This document shows positions 7,906 through 16,214 of a stretch of DNA of 20,750 nucleotides, piece after piece. Within the stretch, counting starts at the first letter, position 1. Each line of letters starts with the position of its first letter. The position numbers were made by a program, and so were the translations under genes. Below the pieces are notes generated by a model. That model was not told where the DNA came from. It made no database searches and worked only from the letters and a program-made list of their open reading frames with translations. This DNA is from Bacteroidales bacterium (GTDB lineage: Bacteria > Bacteroidota > Bacteroidia > Bacteroidales > VadinHA17): assembly GCA_017882245.1 (NCBI GenBank), contig JADGPV010000157.1, positions 1 to 20,750 of the forward strand. Direction: 5' to 3'.

Positions 7906-10900
7906 TATTATGCCAGGAAGGCTGAACGATATAAGGATTGTCATTATCGCCGCACTTGCAGCGGTTGTACTCGCAGTTGCATCAGACTATCTCTATTACA
8001 GCGATCTTGAATGGCGCTATCGCACTTCGCGCCTTGACAGAAAACTGATAGAAAAGGAGAAAAAGGCTGAACGCATTCTGTCAGGCATTGAAAAGCAACT
8101 TGAAGCCAGTAAAGACCCCTCACTCTTTTTCCATAACAATACTGGCAGTAACGCCCTGCAGGATGATATTGTCATCCTCATCTATAAAAACAACAAGATA
8201 GCCTACTGGTCTGACAACGGCGTCGCCTTCCCGCTGACTTTTGAGGCTCGCATAGAAACACATAAACCGGTATTCTTCAGTAATGGGTGTTTTATTCCGG
8301 TATACAGGAAGTTCCTTGACTATGAGATCCTGGCTCTGATAAATGTTTACAGGCAATATCCGATAGCGAACAGCTATCTCCGGTCAGGTTTCCCTGAGCA
8401 GTTCATGCTGCCTTCCGCCACACAAATCACTTTCGACCTGGCAAAGTCTTCTTTTCGCATAATGGGCAGTGAAAAAGAGTTCCATTTCGGTCTTGTATTT
8501 CCTGAAAAGAAGCCTAATACACCTTTTATTATTGTCCCGATCTTTTTCTGGCTACTCTTCCTGTTGCTTCTGATACGTCTGGTTGTACTGGCAGCCGGTT
8601 GGCCGGGACTAAAAGCGAGGAAAATATCCGTGCCAGTGGCGGAGTTTGCTGTTCTTCTGCTGGTTTATGTTATCATTTTAATCACCGGACTGCCGCCTTC
8701 CGTGAGGTCAACCGAGCTCTTTTCTCCTTTCTTTTGGTCAGCAGGCAAACTTTTCCCGTCAATAGGTCATCTGGCTCTGCTTGGACTTTTTCTTACGTCT
8801 GGGGTAAATATCATTCTGAGAAATGACATTTTCAATTCTCCTGTAAAAATCAAGGGGCTGCGAGGATTACTGACACCGCTGGTCATGATGATAACCGGGT
8901 TTATTCTCTTCCTGGCCGGTGAAGTATTGTTCAGAGATCTTGTTCTGAATTCCGCAATAAGTTTTGAGGCTTATAAGATATTGGGCCTAAGCTTTATGAG
9001 CCTTGCTGGTTTCCTTTCGGTTTTGCTGATATTGTCATTGCCGGTATTCTTTTTCTTAAAGGCTTACAGGATGATGGCAGGACTGCCGCTTAAAACAAAT
9101 CTGGAAGTCACGGTGGTGGCAGCCTTCATTCTTCCTGCAGCATGTCTGACTGTAACGGCATGCAGCTTCTGGGGATTAATTTATATTGTTCTCCTGGCAT
9201 GCACAATATTAATATGGCAGCGCAAATCATATTCCCTCCTGTCAATGATAGTGGTTTACGCAGTCCTCACAGGCATCTTCTCAACAACTCTGATTATTAA
9301 ATATTCCATCCTGAAAGAGGAGAAAAATCTTAAGGTCATGGCCATTTCTCTGGCAAATGACAACGATATGGTTGCCGAAGACATGCTCATTGACCTGTGG
9401 CCATCGCTGAAAAATGATTCCACTCTTGCAGTGATGATGAAAAGAGAAACATTTTCCGATGCTGACATAAATTCTGTCTTCAGATACCTGGAAGATAAGT
9501 ATTTCAATGGTTACTGGGGAAATTATGATTTGAATATCGTCATTTGCCGAAAGGATTCCCCTTTGATGATCCCTGCTGAAGGCTCATCCGCATATAACTG
9601 TTTTAATTATTTTAATGAAAGGATTAAGAATGAGGGCGATTCCATAACGGACACCGGTTTCTGGTTCATACATAACCAGGCTGGCCGTGCATATTATTTT
9701 TCGAGGCTCTTTTATGAAAGCTCACCTGCACTGACAAACGGGCTGTTCATAGAGCTGATAAGTCATATTGAAACATATCTTGAGGGTTATCCGGAGCTCC
9801 TGCTTAATGAAAATCACCAGCGCTTTCCCAGGCTTCGTAATATATCATATGCAAAATATTCTGACAGCACTCTGGTGCTTAGATCAGGTGATTACCCCTT
9901 TGATAATATTATTATCCCGGAGCATTATGACAGCGAGTACAGATTCATGAAGGCAAACGGGCACAAGCAGCTGAATTATGTTCACGGAGATATGACCCTA
10001 GTCGTTATATCCAAAACTGTTACATTCCTTGACAGGATTATTACATTTGCCTATCTGTTTATAATAGTACTGCTGTTCTCCTTTATCCTTCTGCTTGTTT
10101 TTACTCCTCGTCCCGGAGACCTTTTAAGGTTTGACACCTTCAAACGCAGGCTGCAGCTGTCATTCGCAGCAGTGCTTTCCATTGTCTTTACAGTAATCAT
10201 TGCAGGAGCTTTGGTGCTGAGTACTAAACAGTTCAGGGACAATCACACGAGACAGCTGCAGGAGAAAACAACCTCCATATCAATTGAGCTTGAGCATAAG
10301 CTGTCGTCAGAAAAGAGTCTTGAAGGGTGGAGTGCCGAAGATTATACATCACTTAATCAGCTTCTGGTTAAGTTCTCGAATGTCTTTATGACTGACATTA
10401 ACCTTTATTCCACATCAGGATTTCTGCTGGCCACTTCCAGACCTGAAGTCTTTTCGCAGAAACTGGAAGGAAGCATGATAGATCCTGAAGCTTTCGGTAT
10501 TCTTATGGAGAAAGAGAAAAACGAATATATCGGAGAGGAACAGATTGGCGGTCTGAAGTATCTTTCTTCCTATATGTCGTTTTATAATGCGGATAACAAA
10601 TTGCTTGCCTATATCAATATTCCGTATTTTGCGATGCAGAACCTTCTGACAGGCGAGATATCAAACCTCGTGGTTACCCTCATCAATTTCACCCTTCTGC
10701 TGCTTATGCTGATGATGTGGCTTGCAGTATTTCTGAGTGACAGAATTACCTCGCCTCTGAAAATGCTTCAGCAGGCTATGGCCTCTGTTGAATACGGGAA
10801 AAAGAACAAGCCTATTGATTACCGCAGCAATGATGAGGTAGGTGAGCTTGTCAGGCAGTACAACAGGATGATTGAAGAGCTCGGGGACAGTGCAAACAAG

Positions 10901-11617
10901 CTGGCACGCAGCGAACGCGAGATGGCATGGCGTGAGATGGCAAGACAGATCGCCCACGAAATAAAGAATCCTCTTACTCCCATGAAGCTTAACGTGCAGC
11001 AACTGTTCAAATGGTGGGATGACAAGGCTCCTGATTTTTCTGGTAAGCTAAAGACTTTTACTGATAATCAGATAGAGTATATAGATAACCTCTCCAATAT
11101 TGCGACAGCCTTCTCATATTTTGCCAGGCTGCCTGACCCTCAGCCAACCGAAGTTAACGTCCTTGCGCAGTTGAAAACCACCCTTGAAATGTTCGGGAAT
11201 GGTGAAAACATAACTGTTACGCTTGACAGCGGCAATATCACTGAAGCTTTAGTGATGGCAGACAAAGAACATCTGAAGGGCATCTTTTCAAACATCCTGA
11301 AGAATGCGATGCAGGCTATTCCGTCAGGCAGAAAAGGGAAAATTGTTGTGAAACTTTCAACAACCATCGATAAAGTGCAGGTCAGGATAACTGATAACGG
11401 GGCAGGAATTCCGGAAGAACTAAAGACCAGGATGTTTACTCCCAATTTTACTACTAAATCGTCAGGAATGGGTCTTGGCCTTTCTATTGCCAAACGTTAC
11501 GCTGAGACAGCAGGCGGGACAATAAGGTTTGAGTCAGAGCCGGATAAGGGCACTTCTTTCATTGTTGAGCTGCCACTGCTCTCTACTGTAGAGCGCAACC
11601 CCTATACTAACAGCTAG
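7898..11617 (+). CDS. Large multi-sensor membrane histidine kinase, NtrY-like core
   Basis: A 1239-residue inner-membrane sensor kinase. ATG 7898 is chosen because the frame's earlier TTG lies deep inside rlmH; ATG 7910 is possible. Layout (residues approximate): TM1 at 12-33; extracytoplasmic region I, 40-208; a cluster of about seven membrane spans, 210-470; region II, 475-710; two more spans with a short cytoplasmic loop, 712-775; region III, 777-918, Cache-like by its position (unverified); a span at 922-946; HAMP, 947-998, with SNDEVGELVRQYNRMIEEL; a HisKA domain with phospho-acceptor His1020 in WREMARQIAHEIKNPLTPMK; and a HATPase_c domain with N-box NILKNAMQAI, DNGAGIP and GMGLGLSIAK. 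All catalytic boxes are intact. The H-box resembles NtrY and other GHKL kinases. No receiver domain or neighbouring regulator is present, so it is an orphan and its stimulus is unknown. Confidence 0.9.
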   Translation: MNDIMPGRLNDIRIVIIAALAAVVLAVASDYLYYSDLEWRYRTSRLDRKLIEKEKKAERILSGIEKQLEASKDPSLFFHNNTGSNALQDDIVILIYKNNKIAYWSDNGVAFPLTFEARIETHKPVFFSNGCFIPVYRKFLDYEILALINVYRQYPIANSYLRSGFPEQFMLPSATQITFDLAKSSFRIMGSEKEFHFGLVFPEKKPNTPFIIVPIFFWLLFLLLLIRLVVLAAGWPGLKARKISVPVAEFAVLLLVYVIILITGLPPSVRSTELFSPFFWSAGKLFPSIGHLALLGLFLTSGVNIILRNDIFNSPVKIKGLRGLLTPLVMMITGFILFLAGEVLFRDLVLNSAISFEAYKILGLSFMSLAGFLSVLLILSLPVFFFLKAYRMMAGLPLKTNLEVTVVAAFILPAACLTVTACSFWGLIYIVLLACTILIWQRKSYSLLSMIVVYAVLTGIFSTTLIIKYSILKEEKNLKVMAISLANDNDMVAEDMLIDLWPSLKNDSTLAVMMKRETFSDADINSVFRYLEDKYFNGYWGNYDLNIVICRKDSPLMIPAEGSSAYNCFNYFNERIKNEGDSITDTGFWFIHNQAGRAYYFSRLFYESSPALTNGLFIELISHIETYLEGYPELLLNENHQRFPRLRNISYAKYSDSTLVLRSGDYPFDNIIIPEHYDSEYRFMKANGHKQLNYVHGDMTLVVISKTVTFLDRIITFAYLFIIVLLFSFILLLVFTPRPGDLLRFDTFKRRLQLSFAAVLSIVFTVIIAGALVLSTKQFRDNHTRQLQEKTTSISIELEHKLSSEKSLEGWSAEDYTSLNQLLVKFSNVFMTDINLYSTSGFLLATSRPEVFSQKLEGSMIDPEAFGILMEKEKNEYIGEEQIGGLKYLSSYMSFYNADNKLLAYINIPYFAMQNLLTGEISNLVVTLINFTLLLLMLMMWLAVFLSDRITSPLKMLQQAMASVEYGKKNKPIDYRSNDEVGELVRQYNRMIEELGDSANKLARSEREMAWREMARQIAHEIKNPLTPMKLNVQQLFKWWDDKAPDFSGKLKTFTDNQIEYIDNLSNIATAFSYFARLPDPQPTEVNVLAQLKTTLEMFGNGENITVTLDSGNITEALVMADKEHLKGIFSNILKNAMQAIPSGRKGKIVVKLSTTIDKVQVRITDNGAGIPEELKTRMFTPNFTTKSSGMGLGLSIAKRYAETAGGTIRFESEPDKGTSFIVELPLLSTVERNPYTNS

Positions 11618-11626
11618 AAAAGCACG

Positions 11627-11655
11627 TTTAATAACATATTAAATACATATATTAG
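11627..11655 (+). promoter_or_regulatory. Weak candidate promoter for the surface-protein cassette
   Basis: TTTA (11627-11630) and TATATTAG (11648-11655), 17 bp apart, each differ by one base from the Bacteroidota -33 (TTTG) and -7 (TAnnTTTG) boxes. They lie 20 bases before the ATG at 11675, in the only notable gap (57 bp) of this strand's right half. AT-richness makes a chance match likely. Confidence 0.25.
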
Positions 11656-11674
11656 TAGGCAATATACATCAGAG

Positions 11675-14600
11675 ATGCCCCGGAAAGTGTCTGAAATAGT
11701 CAGGTTTAGTTTTTTAGCCATTGTTTTCATTATCACAGGAGGGGGTGCGTTGCTTTCCGGCCAGACCCCACTTGTCACAGGAAATATAAACAACTACGCT
11801 AAGGTCACATCTGTTGGCCCAGGTTATGTTATCGCTGAAGACGTCACTGATTTTGCTGTTGGCGATACGGTTATGATCATCCAAATGAGTGGGGTCAGGA
11901 TCAATGCTTCGACGACGCTGCCAGGCAACTACCAGAATGCGGTCGGAACCCCGGGGCGGTATGAAGTGTTGATTGTCTCAGCAATAGACGGCGGTACGAA
12001 TCGGGTTTCGTTCACAAGAAATCTGCTTAATTCTTATGACGCTCTTGGGAAAGTGCAGATAATTAAAGTCCGGTCATACAATAATGCTGTGGTGAACGCA
12101 GAGCTTACATGTCAACACTGGGATTCTGCTGCCGTCAGAGGAGGTGTGCTTGCTTTCCTGGTCAAGGGAGTAATGACGCTGAATGCAGACATTAATGTCA
12201 GCAGCAAGGGGTTCATCGGAGGACGGGTGGCGCAGGGTGCAGGTTATTGCCAGACGTCAAATGATTCTATAACCTATGAATCTTATAGCATCTGGACCCA
12301 GGCATCCGGTTACAAAGGAGATGGCATTGCTTTCAGGACATCGCTCAATGAACCTCTCTATCCGGGCTTTGCCCGCGGCAAAGGCTTGAATATGACAGGC
12401 GGCGGCGGCGGAAACGGACACTTCTCCGGTGGCGGTGGAGGTTCAAATTATGGCGCCGGCAGGGAAGGTGATGTGGAAATTCCGTCATGTGCAGGATTAT
12501 TGACGGGAGGCAGAGGAGGTTATTCAATTGGCCCGACAGTTCTGAGTGGCGGTGTATTCATGGGCGGCGGGGGCGGATCATCTGTGTATTTAAGTACTCC
12601 GAATACCTCGGCTGGAGGCGACGGGGGAGGAATAGTGATCATACTGGCCGATAGCATTATCGGAAACGGAAAGCTGATCTCTGCACAGGGAGGAGAACCT
12701 GACCCAAATACAGTTGCCAACGGCGGCGCTGGAGGCGGCGGCGGCGGCGGATCTGTCATTGTCAGCGCAAGATATTTTACTTCTAATCCGGTTCTCTCAG
12801 CAAACGGAGGCAAAGGCGGAAATAATAATGCTGGCCAGAATGGCGCCGGCGGAGGCGGGGGAGGAGGATTGATCTGGACAACAGGGGCTTTCCCTGGCAC
12901 TGCTACCGTTGACGGAGGAATGAGCGGAACACATATCGCAGGTGACCCTGATAAGGACGGCAGTCCCGGAACCAAATGGACTAACCTGAAACTGCCTCTC
13001 AACGGGTTCCTCTTTAATTCCGTCTATTCATCCCTTACGCTGAACCAGGTTGATTCAATATGCGAAGGTATGGTGCCTCCGAAATTAACAGGTACGAGGC
13101 CGGCCGGAGGCAACGGAACATATACTTACAAGTGGCAGAGAAGCCTCAACGACAATACCTGGACAGATATATCCGGAGCTACAGGTATCGACTATACATC
13201 AGCAACACCAGAGACAGTTACAGTATGGTTCCGCAGGATTGTTGATGATGGTGCCGGTATAACAGATATCAGCAAATCAGTTCAGATTGTCGTCCATCCT
13301 TATATAACTGGTAATCTTATCGGTTCAGATACAACACTGTGTTACAACCAGGATCCCGAGGAGCTTTACCCTCTTAACAACGGCCCGGGAGGCGGTACCG
13401 GATTATTTTTCTATGCATGGGAGCAGAGTCCTGATAATTCTGCCTGGGCAAATGCTTCCGGAGCAAACTCGAATCCTAAATACGATCCCCAGGCTCTGAC
13501 GGCCACTGTCTACTATCACAGAATTGTGTCTTCCGGAGCATGTACTGACATAAGCTCCCCGGTGGAAGTGACTATCCTGCCGTCAATAACAGGAAATAAT
13601 ATTCAGGCTGACCAGACAATATGCCAGGGTTCTGTCTTTGCTAACCTTACCGGTGACACCCCCGGAGGAGGAGCATCACCCTCTTATACCTATCAGTGGA
13701 TGAGCAGCCCAGATAATTCGACATGGTCGAATGCTGCCACGCCCAACAGCGGTATTAATTATGACCCCCAGAACGATGCCCCGTCAACAACCTATTACAG
13801 ACGTACTGTCTATAGCGGCCTGAACAACACATGCCAGTCAGTAAGCACCCCGGTGCAGCTGATATGCCATCCATCAATAACCAACAACAATATAAGCGCC
13901 GCACAGACAATTTGTGAAGGTTCAGCACCCGCAACCCTTGACGGAACAGTTCCCTTGAACGGTGCCGGAGCAGGATCGTATACTTATGTGTGGAGGAACA
14001 GCATTAACGGCACTACATTTAATGATATCTCCGGAGTCATCACAGAGGATTTCCCGGGTATACCACTGACGGTGAACACATGGTACAGGCGTGTCGTCAA
14101 CTCATCGGTCTGCACAAGCACCAGCAATGACATCATAATCACTGTTGACCCTAAGATCACTGCATTCCAGATCGGGATGGGAGCTCAGGGGCATGACACA
14201 ATTTCTGCAGGCAGTACTCCGGCCATTTTGACCGGAACACCGACGGGAGGTCTGGGAACGTATGCATTTGCATGGGCATCATCGACTGACAATGTCAGTT
14301 TCACTGACCTGGCCACAACGACTGAAACTTACCAGCCGGGGGCGCTTTCCGCGACAACGTGGTTCAGAAGAACGGTAACTTCAGGGGTATGCTCAGAGAG
14401 CTCAACTTTCAAAATCACTGTTCTGCCGCTGATAACCGGTAACACAATCACTGCTGACCAGACAGTCTGCAACACCAGAACACCTGCTTCTCTTACAGGT
14501 AACTCTCCCCTCGGCGGTGACGGCAGGTACAGGTACCTCTGGGAGAAAAAAGATGCCTCTTCTCCTGACTGGGTGAGCGCTGAAGGAACAAATAATGTGT

Positions 14601-15277
14601 CAAATTACCAGCCTCCTCTTCTGGATGGAACATCGCTGTTCAGACGCAATGTCTGGTCAGGTGAGAACAACTGTTGTTCATCAGTGTCTCCTGCGATCAC
14701 AATTACAGTAGACATAATGCCTCAGAACATAACCGCCGGCCCTGACACAGAGCTTTTGCCTTACCAGTTTGCAGCTAATCTCCAAGGAAGCTTTGACGGC
14801 ACAGGAACATCAACATGGAGTTATATTTCAGGTAGGGGAGATCCTGAATTTGAGGACCCGTCAGTCAGAAATACGGCAGTGCGCAAACTTGGCTTCGGAC
14901 TGAACGTGCTTGAATTCAGTGTCTCGAACAACACCTGTGTTGCTGACCCTGATGAAGTCACTCTCACTGTCCCGGATCTCACAATACCTCAGGGTGTCAC
15001 TCCGAACAACGATGGCATAAATGATTATTTCAATATTGCAGGACTGGAGTTTACTCATAATGAACTTGTTATTATAAATACGGGCGGCGCAATTGTCTAC
15101 AAAACAAATGATTACAGGTCTGACGACCCTCTTAATGCCTGGACAGGTCTCGATCTTAACGGGAAGGAGGTCCCGGAAGGCACATATTACTTTCTGCTCA
15201 CCATCAACGGTGCTGTTGATATCAGCATTCCTGATTATGTAGCACATATAAGTGGTTTTGTAGTTCTGAAAAGATAG
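11675..15277 (+). CDS. T9SS type B secreted surface protein: glycine-rich domain plus Ig-like repeats
   Basis: A 1200-residue exported protein, probably an adhesin or surface filament. Parts in order: signal peptide 1-30 (cleavage near LLSGQ); an N-terminal module 31-240 (VGDTVMIIQMSGV, VRGGVLAFLVKG), beta-rich and of no family I can name; a glycine-rich domain 241-424 with Gly runs up to seven; six Ig-like repeats of about 90 residues at 452-1013, each opening with a version of ITGNxIxADQTIC and carrying a YxYxWxxSxDxxTW core and a WFRRxVxSGxC strand; one divergent Ig-like domain 1014-1100; and a C-terminal T9SS type B (CHU_C, gliding-motility-associated) sorting domain 1104-1200 with PQGVTPNNDGINDYF and a final SGFVVLKR. 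No enzymatic motif is visible. It is the first gene of a tight five-gene cluster; a PorP/SprF gene begins one base after its stop, matching the known need of type B substrates for such a partner. Confidence 0.88.
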   Translation: MPRKVSEIVRFSFLAIVFIITGGGALLSGQTPLVTGNINNYAKVTSVGPGYVIAEDVTDFAVGDTVMIIQMSGVRINASTTLPGNYQNAVGTPGRYEVLIVSAIDGGTNRVSFTRNLLNSYDALGKVQIIKVRSYNNAVVNAELTCQHWDSAAVRGGVLAFLVKGVMTLNADINVSSKGFIGGRVAQGAGYCQTSNDSITYESYSIWTQASGYKGDGIAFRTSLNEPLYPGFARGKGLNMTGGGGGNGHFSGGGGGSNYGAGREGDVEIPSCAGLLTGGRGGYSIGPTVLSGGVFMGGGGGSSVYLSTPNTSAGGDGGGIVIILADSIIGNGKLISAQGGEPDPNTVANGGAGGGGGGGSVIVSARYFTSNPVLSANGGKGGNNNAGQNGAGGGGGGGLIWTTGAFPGTATVDGGMSGTHIAGDPDKDGSPGTKWTNLKLPLNGFLFNSVYSSLTLNQVDSICEGMVPPKLTGTRPAGGNGTYTYKWQRSLNDNTWTDISGATGIDYTSATPETVTVWFRRIVDDGAGITDISKSVQIVVHPYITGNLIGSDTTLCYNQDPEELYPLNNGPGGGTGLFFYAWEQSPDNSAWANASGANSNPKYDPQALTATVYYHRIVSSGACTDISSPVEVTILPSITGNNIQADQTICQGSVFANLTGDTPGGGASPSYTYQWMSSPDNSTWSNAATPNSGINYDPQNDAPSTTYYRRTVYSGLNNTCQSVSTPVQLICHPSITNNNISAAQTICEGSAPATLDGTVPLNGAGAGSYTYVWRNSINGTTFNDISGVITEDFPGIPLTVNTWYRRVVNSSVCTSTSNDIIITVDPKITAFQIGMGAQGHDTISAGSTPAILTGTPTGGLGTYAFAWASSTDNVSFTDLATTTETYQPGALSATTWFRRTVTSGVCSESSTFKITVLPLITGNTITADQTVCNTRTPASLTGNSPLGGDGRYRYLWEKKDASSPDWVSAEGTNNVSNYQPPLLDGTSLFRRNVWSGENNCCSSVSPAITITVDIMPQNITAGPDTELLPYQFAANLQGSFDGTGTSTWSYISGRGDPEFEDPSVRNTAVRKLGFGLNVLEFSVSNNTCVADPDEVTLTVPDLTIPQGVTPNNDGINDYFNIAGLEFTHNELVIINTGGAIVYKTNDYRSDDPLNAWTGLDLNGKEVPEGTYYFLLTINGAVDISIPDYVAHISGFVVLKR
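12395..12946 (+). repeat. Polyglycine-rich coding segment
   Basis: Residues 241-424 of the surface protein contain several Gly runs (TGGGGGNG, SGGGGGSN, MGGGGGSS, GGAGGGGGGGSV, GAGGGGGGGLIW), each followed by a short hydrophobic strand. GGC/GGA codon runs make the DNA locally GC-rich and slippage-prone. On the opposite strand this yields a long proline-rich open frame that is only a shadow. Confidence 0.85.
13028..14713 (+). repeat. Six tandem Ig-like repeats (about 90 residues each)
   Basis: Protein repeats begin near residues 452, 542, 637, 736, 828 and 919 and share the pattern Cys near the start, LTGxxPxGG, a central YxYxW, and a late RRxVxSGxC. DNA identity between copies is only partial (for example gctgaccagacaRT near 13607 and 14453), so the duplications are old. 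Repeats 2, 3, 4 and 6 keep both cysteines; repeat 1 lacks the second and repeat 5 the first. Confidence 0.8.
14984..15274 (+). other. T9SS type B C-terminal sorting domain
   Basis: Residues 1104-1200: TPNNDGINDYFNI, then ELVIINTGGAIVY, WTGLDLNGKEVPEGTYYF and terminal SGFVVLKR. This is the signal by which the T9SS translocon recognises type B cargo. The usual FNRWG segment reads INTGG here, an uncommon variant. Confidence 0.85.
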
Positions 15278-15278
15278 C

Positions 15279-16211
15279 ATGAAGCGAAGAGCATACATAT
15301 TATTTGTTTTTGTTTTTATGCTTCAGGCATTGGTGTCCGCACAGCAGACACCAATCACCAGCCAGTACCTCACAAACGGCCTCGTGATCAATCCCGCCTA
15401 TGCCGGTACACGCGGAGCTCTCAGTGCCAACATTTCATACCGCAAACAATGGGCACGCATTGTCGGTGCACCCCAGTTCCAGAACCTCTCCCTTCATAGC
15501 CCCGTAAATAAAAAAGAGAAGGTCGCCTTGGGACTCGTTGCTGAATACGTTACCTACGGAGTGACCAAAGATGTAGGCATCTATGGGTTCTATGCCTACA
15601 ACGTTCATTTAGGCGGCGGCAAGCTGTCAATGGGGGCAAAAGGAGGGGTCGATTTCTCCAATATAAATTATAATGACCTTAAGTTTCCTGACGGAAATCC
15701 ACCTGACCCGCTACTGATGAACAATAGTAAATATCCTCCTCTTCCGAATTTCGGTGTAGGGTTCTACTATTATACCGACAAGTTCTTTGCCGGACTCTCA
15801 GTACCGTCAATACTCACTTACCAGAGTGATGAACTGGATGAATCCAAAGTCTCTCCCAATTTCAGGATGTTTAAAACCTATTTCTCCGCAGGAGTCCTTT
15901 TAAGATTCACCGACGCATTCAAGGTCAAGCCTTCTATGCTGCTGAGGTACTCAATGTCAGAACCTCTGGAGATTGATCTGAATGCGAACTTTATAATTGC
16001 GGATCTCGTATGGATAGGGGGTTCATACAGGATTGCTGAAAAGGCTGCCGTGGCCCTTCTTGACCTGCAGGTGACTCCGCAGCTTAAGATAGGGTACTCA
16101 TATGACTATCAGCTGGGCCACCTGACCAACTACACGTCAGGAACCCATGAGGTATCATTAAGATATGAATTTGAATTTTCGGTAAGTGCAACTTCGCCAA
16201 GGTATTTCTGA
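15279..16211 (+). CDS. PorP/SprF family type IX secretion outer-membrane protein
   Basis: A 310-residue outer-membrane beta-barrel protein. The signal peptide ends near LVSAQQ. The N-terminal mature segment is the family hallmark: ITSQYLTNGLVINPAYAGTRG followed by SYRKQWARIVGAPQFQNLSLHSP. Alternating beta strands run throughout (GLGL-, YGFYAYN-, GVGFYYYTDKFFAGLSVP-like segments) and it closes with an aromatic strand, EVSLRYEFEFSV. In Flavobacterium johnsoniae, SprF is required for secretion or surface attachment of SprB, and PorP/SprF genes typically sit beside the gene for their type B cargo. Here it starts one base after the type B surface protein, so I infer it is that protein's dedicated partner. 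The core T9SS motor and pore genes (gldKLMN, sprA) are not in the window and must be elsewhere. Confidence 0.93.
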   Translation: MKRRAYILFVFVFMLQALVSAQQTPITSQYLTNGLVINPAYAGTRGALSANISYRKQWARIVGAPQFQNLSLHSPVNKKEKVALGLVAEYVTYGVTKDVGIYGFYAYNVHLGGGKLSMGAKGGVDFSNINYNDLKFPDGNPPDPLLMNNSKYPPLPNFGVGFYYYTDKFFAGLSVPSILTYQSDELDESKVSPNFRMFKTYFSAGVLLRFTDAFKVKPSMLLRYSMSEPLEIDLNANFIIADLVWIGGSYRIAEKAAVALLDLQVTPQLKIGYSYDYQLGHLTNYTSGTHEVSLRYEFEFSVSATSPRYF

Positions 16212-16214
16212 TAT

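Noticed and set aside
12520..13002. Long proline-rich open frame on the minus strand
   Set aside because: It is the complement of the GGC/GGA glycine codon runs in the surface protein; it has no start context, and the plus-strand frame has domain-level support.
13028..14713. Tandem repeats as a possible CRISPR array
   Set aside because: The units are about 270-290 bp of diverged coding DNA in one frame, with no identical short repeats or spacers.
14861..15298. 145-codon minus-strand frame across the surface-protein end and PorP/SprF start
   Set aside because: It opposes the conserved T9SS sorting domain and a gene start, and it resembles nothing known.
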